DNA from: Ignelater luminosus
Lineage: Eukaryota > Arthropoda > Insecta > Coleoptera > Elateridae
Direction: 5' to 3'
DNA length: 64,000 nt
NCBI GenBank assembly: GCA_011009095.1
Contig: VTPC01000842.1
Coordinates: forward strand, 589,734-653,733
Under the pieces are notes generated by a model that saw only the letters and a list, made by a program, of their open reading frames with translations, was not told where the DNA came from and did not search any database. A program made the translations under genes and the position numbers. Positions 21,661 to 31,850 of this stretch are shown here, piece by piece; the stretch's first letter is position 1, and each line of letters begins with the position of its first letter.

Positions 21661-22216
21661 CACCAATCCATGTGGCAACAATAATTGGCCAAAGGTCCGT
21701 GAATTATTAATGTCAGTTTTACGAAAAGCCAGAAAAAGTTCAAATTTGATACTGATAAATTCTGAGCCCCAGTAGTAATAATTTTTAGGCAGTTGGTCTC
21801 AAAATTTCCAAATCATTACATAAAGGAAAACTTTAACTTGATCATATTTGTTAATTAAGCGTTCATTAACCTTGCGAAATGATTGGAATCGAATTGTGAA
21901 TAGTTTAATTGAGCTATCAACTCCGATAAAATTACTACACTGACATTAAGTAATCATGTAACAAACAATTGCATGAAATATGGCATACTTGATCTCAGTC
22001 AATCAAAAATATTGAAAATACGTTTAAGATCGAATGGGCCATGTACTTCGTCTATCCAACTTAAGCCACGTCTGGCAAAGCTGCACACTTGTTTTATACA
22101 AATTGTGGAAATTGAATAAACTTCAGAAAGAATGCTCAAGATTACTTTAATATTCACCATAAGTGCATAACACAAATAAATGTAACGCAAAAACGTTTAA
22201 CAAAGAGATTCTGTCA

Positions 22217-22916
22217 CTAAGATAATTCATATTTTTTAGACTTAGGAATATTTCTCCAATCTATAGGTTTATCTACAATATCCAAGTACACATCCATTTG
22301 TGCGAGGACAATTGAATGAAACAAAACGTGAACAACTATCTTGTACGAACCACGAGGTATATATGGGGGAAATCTTGAAAAGTTTGGCAATCCGTTACGT
22401 ATATAGTAAGTTCCCTGAAATAGAGCAATAGAATTAATTGAACAATGATGAGCTAGGCATATAAATTGATTTTACCTTTCTTATGTGACAAGGTGTGAAA
22501 TTAGACGAGTTAGTCAGAAGTTCCTTTATACCAAAAGAGTTACTGACATATTCTGTGCATACATTTGCTTGGAATGCCATAGGAAAGAATCGGAACTCAT
22601 TGCTCATAAATTTGTACGCCTGTATATTCAGCTGTAAAATTGACAGATTAAATTTTAGGGAACTAGTCTGAGATTGAAAACATACCACTGTATCACTGCC
22701 TAAGTCAACTAATAGCTCAAACGTTGCATTAAGCACCCTTTGCGTTCTATTATATAGAACAAAACCGGCTTGACAGTGTTTCAAACATGATTTGTTGTGC
22801 CAGGGAACTCCAGCAATATGCAGCTTAACGTCATAATCAGTTTGGAAAAAATCGAGCCTCCACTTAAAGACAATACAATAAACGGTTAGAGTATTTAAAA
22901 GAAACGAAAATTTCAT
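22217..22916 (-). CDS. DUF1091-like secreted protein, three exons, 194 aa, intact
   Basis: Exons are 22686-22916 (77 codons, ATG 22914-22916), 22476-22631 (52 codons) and 22217-22414 (65 codons plus TAG). Introns 22632-22685 (54 bp) and 22415-22475 (61 bp) have GT-AG ends and lie in phase 0. The N-terminus MKFSFLLNTLTVYCIVF is hydrophobic and fits a signal peptide. Motifs include CLKHC, NRTQRVLNATFELLVDLG, YKFMSNEFRFFPMAFQANVC, NFTPCHIRK, GTYYIRNGLP and PPYIPRGSYK. This Cys-containing pattern and the ~190-aa length match insect DUF1091 proteins, which are secreted and of mostly unknown function, some linked to chemosensory or lipid-binding roles. The first intron lacks in-frame stops, so a read-through frame also exists; conservation with copy 1 supports splicing. 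A 5' UTR or promoter is not evident. Confidence 0.75.
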
Positions 22917-22929
22917 AACAACACAATTG

Positions 22930-24300
22930 GGGATTCAAATTAAGTTTTCGTGTGCTTTAAGATTTTGTCGCAACCTGCCTGCTGTTACTTGTGTGAATTC
23001 CATTCCAAATACTAAAAGCGTGAATGTAAAGATTAAGCCTTTTTGAAATATTTACTTATTGAAATACGATCTCCAGCGATATTAAATGCCGGCAATGTAA
23101 TTCTATGTGGATTGAGAGAATTTCCAGCTACGTTTAAGGTTAGAAGCTGTTGAATAATTATTATATCTCGTAAAAAACAAAGATCCAAATAAGAAAAAAA
23201 CACGTGAAACTATTTATGAAGGGGAACATTAGAATACATAATTAACTCATTCATAGAGGTCGCTGTATTCGCTTTCGCACGCATAACCTCAAAATTCCCA
23301 CTAATTGTGATATGTCATTAGAAAGGGGTAGGGTTTTAGAAAAACAACAATCAAATCAGCCTACTTGATCGAACGTTATAGCACAAAACGTCTCATTTTA
23401 GTTAAGAATTTAAATTGCGTTAGCCAGATAAACAAACGCATTTCAATTGTTTTGGTACATATTTCGGATGTAACACAGATGAATATGTAGGAAGGTATTT
23501 CTAATTGATTATTGTAATAGAAAGTAAAAGCAAAATTGAAGCAATTTTTCAAGAAAACACCTAAACGTAACAACTAACGTTAATAGTTCAATTCACTTTA
23601 TGCAAAGCAAAACATGCAAAGTTGCACTTGTTTTTCATCTTTTTCATTTTAGCATTCATGAATTTCCCCCACGAAAATATTAACTTTTTATTTCGTACAT
23701 TTTTCGTAGAATGCTTGTCTCTCCAGATATTTAAAAATTCCAGGTTAGAAAAATCAGCCGGTATACAAATTCAAATTATGTATGCCACCACGAAGACTTA
23801 CAGTTACAGACCAAAAAAAATTTCTTGTGGAGTTTATGAACTTGTTACAGAATTAACATTATGCACCACTGGAAACTGATAAATAGAAGTTGGTGCTGTC
23901 AATACTTTTGTAGGCACGTCCTAAACTGATATCCGTAAAGGCAGTAGTATATGTAAATGGCTCTAGTTGGTTTATCAAATTTTCAACCATATTTTTGTTT
24001 GGTCTAAATGTTGTAACTAAATTAGTATTTGATAACGTATTCAAAGAATTATCCCTAACGTGGGAAATTCTTGGCAATGGTTTCTTTCTGCTTCCTTAAG
24101 ATTTGCGATCACCAACTTTGGAATTTCCTCAAATCCAGTCATTATCCAAAATATCTCAGAAAAAATCAAAATAAAAAAACGCTTAAAAACAAGAAACTAA
24201 CGCGCTCGAAAATTTACTTTCTGGGATGTCATACTAAAAGTGGTCAATTTAGAATACCAAATCGAATTAGTGTAACTGGAGAAACGCAGCCCAAGTTAAA
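22930..24300. other. No firm gene; possible small transposase fragment at 23859-24077 (minus)
   Basis: The stretch is AT-rich. At 23859-24077 on the minus strand a 72-codon frame reads FRPNKNMVENLINQLEPF and DISLGRAYKS. This faintly resembles the N-terminal part of PIF/Harbinger-type transposases, but there is no catalytic motif. I cannot support it further. Confidence 0.3.
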
Positions 24301-24306
24301 TAGACC

Positions 24307-24680
24307 ACCCTGTATATAACTCCATATTTGGATAGGGATTTTCAAGACGAATTCAATGGTATATGGGTTGCTATGCTTATCTAAAAGGCTTTGGAGATAC
24401 TCGCTATTCTTTTGTCAGGGGTTTCACTATTAAAAAGTATGGAAACACGCTGCTCCTGCAAAAACGGTAAGAGATAGACAAATGAAATTTGGATATTTTA
24501 AAGTAGGCATTGTTTGCCATGTTTTGCGAATTTCTTTAAATGGATCACCCTGTATATAATTCCATATCTCGCTAGGGATTTCTAAGGCGAACTCAATAAT
24601 CTAAAGGTTGTTATACTTATCTCGAAAGATTTTGGAGATAATCACTATTCTTTTGTCAAGGATTTCTTAACTTTAAGGAC
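24307..24680. repeat. Two tandem MITE-like units ending in CACCCTGTATATA
   Basis: Units start at about 24307 and 24547, each with CACCCTGTATATAA then CCATAT...TAGGGATTT and GAnTTTGTCA..GGATTTC-like parts. Between them is AAAAAGTATGGAAACACGC. The second unit is matched in inverted orientation at 25949-26252. Non-coding. Confidence 0.65.
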
Positions 24681-24807
24681 GGATTCGTAATGCATGCAGT
24701 TACTCCCGATTATTTGCAAAATTCCTTGCGAAAACTTCAAAAAAGATTGTTTCATTTCCAAAACGTTAACGAAGAGCATTTTGAACACTTGTTATAAAAT
24801 TATACAG

Positions 24808-25734
24808 TCGACTCCGGTTATAACATACCGCCTAGGGACCGCAAAATACGTACGCTATAGGCGAAAGTCTGTAATAAAAATTAAATATTTTTTTCGTAAT
24901 TTTTTAATCTTTTGTTGACTGCAATACAAAAAAACTCATAAAATTAAATTCATAAACAAAAATAAACAATAAATTCATAGATACAAAGTCTAGCAACAAC
25001 ATAGTGTCATTAACATTTGGAAAACCCTGTAGGTACAAAAGAACGGTGTTTATAGCCTGTTTAGCCTAGGAAAAACTTGGTGTAGTTCATCCCTGGACCC
25101 CTCATTAATCTTCTGGCGTATTTCATTAGCACTATCCATATCTCAGGGTACTTCTGATGTTATTAGTGTTATATATAGTAATAATTTATGTAATAGTCAG
25201 TAGGCTGGTTTTAACAAGGTAATGTCAATGTACAATATTAAACGTGCTCTTAATAATCTGGTACTTTTATTAAAATAAAGGCTATAACAAACATCCTAAA
25301 ATGTAACAATTAGAGAATCTTCTACAACTACGTAATTATCCACATCTGGAAATCCTATTGCGAATACTGTTAATAATTTCCATTTTATCGGACAAAGTAA
25401 TCGCTTTGAGTTTTGTAATAATTTTACTTCCGGATGCGAAAATGGTTAATACATTATTACCGAAAACTAAATAAAATAGGCAACTAAATACGTGACAAAG
25501 CTGCAACAAACTTCTGCAACATCAGCAATTATGGGGTGATGGTGTTGATTTAGTTTATTTTGGGAACTGCAGTACGTTATAGCCGTTATCGAAGAACCAG
25601 TTTCGAACGTTACAACGGCAGTGTACGTTACATCGGGATAATTTCACTATATCGTTGGGAACGGGACAATCAAATGCGTACGCTACAAGCGATCGTACGT
25701 TATATCAGGGTACGTTAAAGCCGGAGTACACTGT
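24808..25734. mobile_element. Tigger/pogo-like non-autonomous element
   Basis: The ends are CAGTCGACTCCGGTTATAAC on the left and CAGTGTACTCCGGCTTTAAC on the right (reverse complement). Each is followed by a CGTACG-containing subterminal part, and both are flanked by TA. This end sequence is typical of pogo/Tigger elements. At about 25061-25140 on the minus strand a short frame (MDSANEIRQKINEGSR...) may be the last piece of a lost transposase. The ~930-bp size is too small for an autonomous copy. Confidence 0.75.
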
Positions 25735-25948
25735 ATTGTGTTTTTCTTATTATGAATTCGTCACTATTTGTTCTTAATCCACCATAAATTTAGTTTGCTC
25801 TAACATCGATCTATTATTTTAAATGAGTAGGCGCTAAGGGCAAAATTTTTACGGTTTTCTTTTACTGTAATTACTTATAAAATAATCGCACATCGGTAGT
25901 TCCATTGCCTCTGCTGTTTCACGGGTAACTCGATTTTGATAAAAATTA

Positions 25949-26252
25949 ATAGTGAAATCCTCGACAAAAAAATAGTGATTATCTCCAAAACCTTTCAAGA
26001 TACGTATATCAACCCTTATATTATTGAATTCGCCTTTAAAATCCCTATCGAGATATGAGGCCATATACAAGGTGATCCATTTAAAAAAATTCAAGATGGC
26101 GGCCGTACGAGAAAACAATTGAAGATTTGTTTTTAATTACCTTCGCAAAGCATGGAAAAAATATCTACTTTAAGTTCTCCAAATTTCATTTGTCTATTAC
26201 TTACCGTTTCTGCGGGGCTGGCGTGTTTCCATACTTTTTAGCGACCCTGTAT
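25949..26252. repeat. MITE-like unit, inverted copy of 24433-24680
   Basis: Read on the minus strand, it starts CAGGGTCGCTAAAAAGTATG and includes ATTTAAATGGATCACC and GATAGGGATTT, matching the unit at 24433-24680. Both TA-flanked boundaries (26068 and 26250) look like MITE ends, giving a ~183-bp element plus flank. Confidence 0.65.
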
Positions 26253-26788
26253 AACCAATTAAATGCCAAGGATTTAGACTTGGACTATAAATTTCTAGTA
26301 AAAGTTTCCTTAAAGCCTTTTGATAGTTCTACAAATAAGCAAATGGAAAAAATCAGTTTTTACCAATTTCTAGAAACTAGGCCATGATACTAGAATCTTG
26401 TTTTCAGATTTGATCTCAGGATAGAAAAGTAGCCTATGGTCCCGAAAACCGTTTTTCGCTACCGTCAATACTAAGCCAGATATCCCTGTACATGTTACAA
26501 TCAAAATCGAGAGAATTGTAATTTTCAAAAACTTTTTATTAGATTTCTACTCTTCATAAAGCAGCTTTTGAGGGAAAACGTTAACAATGAAATTGAATGG
26601 TACTAGATACGGTGGTAGAGTAATGGCGTAATCTGCGTCTGTGTTCAAAATTTACAATTGAAGTGAAAATTTAGAATCGACCATAAACATCATTTTATCT
26701 TAATTCTGGGTAGTTTGGTATAATTTCAAGGCTAGATGTACGCTTTTGCAAATTTCAACGTCCACAGCCCTATAGCTCGTCTTAAATG

Positions 26789-27033
26789 AACTTTGATAAC
26801 TAAAATTGAGAAAATCTATCGAGATTGGATAATTATTATAGTGGAGTTCACTTTTTAGCCACCACTGACCAATTATTATTATTACACTCGAGTTTTACAA
26901 CCTCAGGTAATAGAATCTATCCTGAACAAGTCGAAAGTTATTGTTAGACAATTGATCAGTGGTCAGTAAAAAGTGAAATTCTCTATAATAATTATTATCC
27001 AATCTCTTTTCTCAATTTTAGCTATCAAACTTT
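26789..27033. repeat. ~245-bp hairpin with ~85-bp arms
   Basis: The left arm contains GGATAATTATTATAGTGGAG and ACTTTTTAGCCACCACTGAC. The right arm contains the near-complete reverse complement (GTCAGTAAAAAGTGAAATTC, ATAATTATTATCC, CTCAATTTTAG). A short AT-rich centre separates them. No obvious target duplication or coding content. Confidence 0.85.
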
Positions 27034-28476
27034 CGTGAACAATTACACATTTGAAAAATTGGTAATTCCACAGATAGGCCGGTTTTTTTTTAAGGCTGAC
27101 AGAAACATCTATGGTCAGATTTGTTGAAATGTAAAGTTATGATAGGATGTAAATATGTAATGATCTCGAGAATAGTAAACACAATAATAATGAAAAACGG
27201 AAATGGAGGAAGTCATTATAAAACAATTTCGATCTTATTTTACGTATCAAACAAAACATGAGTCTTAACATTTGATCAAGTCTTCTACTACGCAGATGAG
27301 TACAGATAATTTCAAATTCTAAACCCGATGTACTGAGCCAACATAATGGTACCATGGTATCAGGAATTACTCTAAATACATGTAGGCCATGACAATTTGT
27401 TTTTGGTATCAGATGAAAATCGCCTTTCACCTGAAAATTGTGACGTGTACGCACACGCACATACTATAAGGTTATTTTCAAATCTTGCCAATGTTATTTA
27501 TTATGCAACTTACTCAAATCTCACTTTCTGAATAAAATGTTTACGATTCGCCACCCCTACGGAAAACATGTAAAGATGTTAAGAGCGTTTTCGCGTTAGA
27601 ATAAATTGCTGAAGTGAATTTCATGGTTGGTTTGTTTACAAAATAAATTCCGTCTAGGCTTAAAATTATTAATGTGACACGGGTAGTCTAGTCTCTGAAC
27701 TTAATTATCTGAGCACAGTGTTGATTACTTCCATAAACATTTTAGAATTTTATTAGTACGGCTATACAAGATCAATTTATGATGGTAGACGCGATCTCTC
27801 GAAGATGTACAACATATTTCCTGTTAGTGGGTTTTTTCGTGTCTGGAATTTTTTTATAAATTTTACAACTCGCGTTCATCTAACACAAAATCAATACTGA
27901 AATAACATAATACCAGTATACATCATCACACCGAATTTTCCTCAACAACTATACAACAAGTTGTATTAAAGTATTAAGTAATTAATAAGAAGGGATGGGT
28001 ACTAATACTTGAAGTTGTAGAAGCACTTAACGCTTGGTTGAATACACGGCATAGTTGTTTTCAATTAATCAATTAGAAATGTTGGAAACAACTTTCAGCT
28101 TATCTGACTACACAAACACTAATTTTCATTTCTCTTTGTCTACCGCAACTTTGTGCGGAATTTGGGAATTATTTACAAGAAGCTTCAAACAGTTCGCAAG
28201 TAAAATCAAGTTCTCTTGCTTTTGTACGAGTTGGCGTTTTAACCACTTCCTAACAATTCCAAACTGGTTAAAATTGTACTTGTTAACTTAATGCAAGTTT
28301 TTTGTTGATATTGCTTCTGGTTTTTCTTCGACCTTGTTTTCGCCGAGTCCAATATCAGCAATAACCATCATCTTTTTGCAAATTGGACATTTTTAAACAA
28401 TGTCGCATGTGCAATCTCTCAAGATTTCCGGATAACTACATATAATAATTTTTCGATAAATCCATAGCAATCTATA
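27034..28476. other. No gene recognised
   Basis: AT-rich. On the minus strand near 28300-28410 a short open piece contains KCPICKKMMVIADIG; a CxxC motif alone is too little to name a gene. Confidence 0.4.
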
Positions 28477-28590
28477 CAGTGTGTCCACATTTCGATGCTC
28501 ACCATTGGGATCTCGGAGATTGTAAGAGATAGGAAGTCGGTTAATTTAGAAAAGATTTGGCTATTTTGGAGATCAGTTTACTTATGTTTT
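28477..28590. mobile_element. Terminal fragment of the 14037-15902 family
   Basis: It starts CAGTGTGTCCACATTTCGAT after TA and stays nearly identical to the left end of the fold-back element through GGAGATCAGTTTACTTATG. It then diverges into a TTTA-rich tract. Only about 110 bp of the family are present. Confidence 0.8.
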
Positions 28591-29830
28591 TGTTTATTAT
28601 TTTATTTATTTATTTATTATATGTATATTTGTAAAGTTCGAAAAATTCCTCTGAGTTTGACGTCGTACTTAAAGTTACCAATAATATTCAAGCACTTTGA
28701 GTGCGCCATCTGCACTTTTAGAACCGTATTCGTCAACAAAAACTGGAGGTTATGTCAAAGAAACTCGAGTTTACGTATTTCTTGTTTTCGATAGAGTTAG
28801 TATAAAACATACATTACAAAATCTATTTTGATAAATAAAGAGAAAATTTGGATGCTGTACATCAAGACAAATTACTCAATATCCTACTCGTTGTTAATCA
28901 TTAATAAACAATCGAGCACCGGGTCATCATAAATCTGATGATACAAAACACTTGACAATAATTCTTTCTTTGGATTCTTGTTCATGGTGGCAAAATCCAT
29001 TCTATCACACTACCTTCAATTGTTTTAAAGCTGTCGAGTTTCTTCGGCTTTTTAGAAATTTGAAATTGTGTTGGCCGTTGTCAGGGTACACATTCAACAG
29101 AGATTTTTTGTAGCTAATACTTTAAGATACCCAAGCATACAGAAAAGATTTTTCAAAAGAGCGCGATTGTGGCCAACTACGGTCGTTCAAAAGTCAAAAT
29201 TCGATTTTCCGAAATATTCAAACGAAAAAACAATCGAAGATCGTTCGATCCCATCCCAGTATATGTTGAGTCATTAGGTGTCATTCATGACAAAAAATGT
29301 TCCATTTCGACAGGACTTCTTCTTAACTCTTTCGGAAATTTTTATCCCAATCACCCTACGGGTAATTAATTGTAGTTTAATTTATCTGTGCTTCTTTACA
29401 GATTAAGTTGTGCAAGAAATATTATTCCTGTACTAATGGCTTATTATATGTCCAATTTTAAACGACTAGTAGACGAAGAGTTTTTTGCATAAATAATGTT
29501 GCAGTACGTTCCTTTAATTAAAGAATTAATCAAATATACAAAATTTGATTTACTATTAACTACCAAGATATATTTTCTACTAAGCCATAAAGTGATTTTG
29601 AAAAATTAATACAAAATTAGATTTTTTATCATAGTTAATTGCTTTATTTTAAAAAATGATCTGCGACATTATTTATGCAAAAACCTGTACATGTCCCACT
29701 TTATAAAATGTTAATTAGCAAGACAAAAGGTTTTTTTATTTTTTTCTTCGCATGTATTAGCTTTCTGATATTTTGTAACGCCGTATATTATAAAGAAATT
29801 GTGAAATTTACTTTACCTTTAGGGCATATA
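28591..29830. other. No gene recognised
   Basis: AT-rich sequence with a short TTTA-type simple repeat near 28600-28620. No supported coding region. Confidence 0.5.
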
Positions 29831-30125
29831 CTGGGTGTCTCAGACCATCCGTCCACCCCTATTTTAAAATGAAGGGGTTTGAGATTTTTTGATAAAACGA
29901 ACGGTTCCCTTACTAATTTTGACTTCGACTTACTCTTTCCGATGGTGTAAATATTGAAAACTCTCGAGCTCCCTTTATAGGGGAGATAGGATATTGTAGA
30001 TGGAAACCCCTATTACTCATTGCAAATTTGGTTTCTAAGCCGCAAAATACGTAAAATCTATTTAAAGCGTTTTTCTCAATTCGTAAGAGATGGCGCTGTA
30101 AACGCAAAAAACTGAGAATTTGCGA
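29831..30125. repeat. Possible DNA-transposon end (CTGGGTGTCTCAGACC)
   Basis: It begins CTGGGTGTCTCAGACCATCC after TA, a form common at ends of Tc1/mariner-type MITEs. It is followed by AT-rich sequence with AAGAGATGGCGCTGTAAACG near 30085. No opposite end is identified. Confidence 0.4.
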
Positions 30126-30224
30126 TTATCCCACGAAATACACTTTCGATCAAAAGATTAAAATAAACACATTGAATATTATCGAAATAATTATTAAATT
30201 GCGCTAAAATTGAATTGCCAACTC

Positions 30225-30910
30225 ACCCTTGGGGGTGAGTAGCGTGGGAAGAACCCAAACCTTAGTTACATTTAGCTCTCATAACAAGGTCAATGAAAGG
30301 CGAGGTTTCACCTAGGAGCCACCAAACATGGCCCGTGCGAAAGCATAACCCATAGTCACATTTTACGGTTTTTAGCAGGATCAGTGGAGAGCGAAGCCCG
30401 ATCGCTGGCTACGGAAGATAATGATAATGACATTTAGCTCTTTTAACAAGGCTAATGAAGGGTGGAGCCCGACTTGGCGCTACCAAAGGTGACCCGTGCG
30501 AAGACGTAGCCCGAGACATAGTGACATTTTACCTGTCTTAAGAAGGTTAATAGAAGGCGAAGTCCAACCTAGGGGCCCCAAAGGTGGTCCATACGAGAGC
30601 GTAACTCGAGCCGCAGTGACGTTTAATTCTTTTAACAAGGTTAATACAGAAAGAAGCTTGACTTGAGGATACCGAACATGGCCCATGCGAAGACGTAACC
30701 CTGACCTAATGCCATCTTAACTCTCTTAAGAAGGCTAATAAAGGACGAAGTTCGATCTAGGGGCACCAAGGGTGGCCCTCCATGCGAGAGTGTAATCAGA
30801 GCCGTAATGACATCTTGCTCTGATAAAGAGGTTAATGGAGGGCCGAAGATGGCTTATACCAAAGCGTAACCCGAGTCATAATCGTATGTAGCTCTCAGAG
30901 GGCTGTTAAT
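30225..30910. repeat. ~95-bp tandem array, about eight units
   Basis: Degenerate units repeat CTCTTAAGAAGGCTAATAAAGG-like cores at about 30272, 30365, 30436, 30533, 30627, 30722, 30818 and 30892. They alternate with GGCCCATGCGAAGACGTAACC and GACnTAGTGACATTTA segments. The family is the reverse complement of the array at 48560-50075. A GC-rich block (copy C) follows about 280 bp to the right. Confidence 0.85.
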
Positions 30911-31191
30911 GGAGATTTAATCCACATCAATGGTCACTGCTCTATTTGATGGAAAATCCTGACCGATGATCGCATCTCTGGTGCTATTAGAAATGTAATA
31001 AACGATGAAATGCGACACGATAAGACGGCAGGTGCTAATTGGAAGGCACTGCCAGGCTCTTTGATCAAAAGTGATTCATTTTTCTTATATTTCCCATATT
31101 CTGGATTTCCTGTTTTGTGTTCCACTTGAATATACATTGCTTGTCATAACCACTACAAAATAAATTTTGTTTTAAGAAAGGTACTACCTGC

Positions 31192-31850
31192 TCGAGTCCT
31201 GCACGGGTCGAAATTTCCAGGCCCGGTCCAACTGGGAACAAACTTGACGTGACCCAAAAAAATCCGATAACTTCTTGATCGGCTCGATATGCCCGACAGA
31301 GAAGTCCGAAGGGTTGAGAAGTTCAAAAGGCCCAACGGTCCGCACGGTTCAAAAGGCCCGACAGATCCGTATAGCCCGACAGACCCGTATGGCCTAACAG
31401 GCCCGAGAGATCCAAATGACCCGATAGACCCGAAAAGTTCAAAAGGCCCGATCACTCGAACGATTTGACAGGCCCGAGAGACCCAAAAGGCCGAAAAGTC
31501 TAAAAGGCCCGACTGCCTGAACGGTCCGACAGACCCGAGAAGTCCAAAAACCCCGACAGGACGAACGGCGCGACAAACCCGTATGGCCTGACAGGCCCCA
31601 GAGATCCAATAGGCCCGATAGACCCGAAGGGCCGAAGAGTCTAAAAGCCCCGACAGACCCGAAATGTCCAAAAAGCCTGACAGGTGCAAACGGGCCGACA
31701 GGTGCGAACGGCCCGACAGACCCGAAATGTCCGACAAGGCCGAACGGCCCGATTGACCGCACGTAGGCTCGAAAAGCGCGATAAATTTTTAAACTGAGAA
31801 ACGGCCCGATCCGAACTAGACCTTCGATTCGGGTCGCGTAAAGATCCTCT
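31192..31850. repeat. GC-rich 9-bp-periodic block, copy C
   Basis: It opens with TCGAGTCCTGCACGGGTCG, a one-base variant of the TAGAG terminus. About 450 bp follow of CCCGACAGACCCGAAAAGTC-like 9-bp-periodic repeats. It ends in a tail (GATTGACCGCACGTAGGCTC) that aligns with the tail of copy A. The long open frames on the minus strand (Gly-Pro-rich and Ser/Arg-rich) are by-products of the periodicity. Confidence 0.85.

Noticed and set aside
22632..22685. Read-through of the first intron of the DUF1091-like gene as coding
   Set aside because: It has GT-AG ends, the same position as the intron in copy 1, and its sequence is not conserved between the copies.
28300..28410. Minus-strand CPICKKM zinc-finger-like frame
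   Set aside because: One CxxC pair in a short open stretch is not enough to call a gene.
31153..31762. 194- and 107-codon open frames with GPVGPFG and SGLSG patterns
   Set aside because: They are by-products of the same 9-bp periodicity in block C, not genes.
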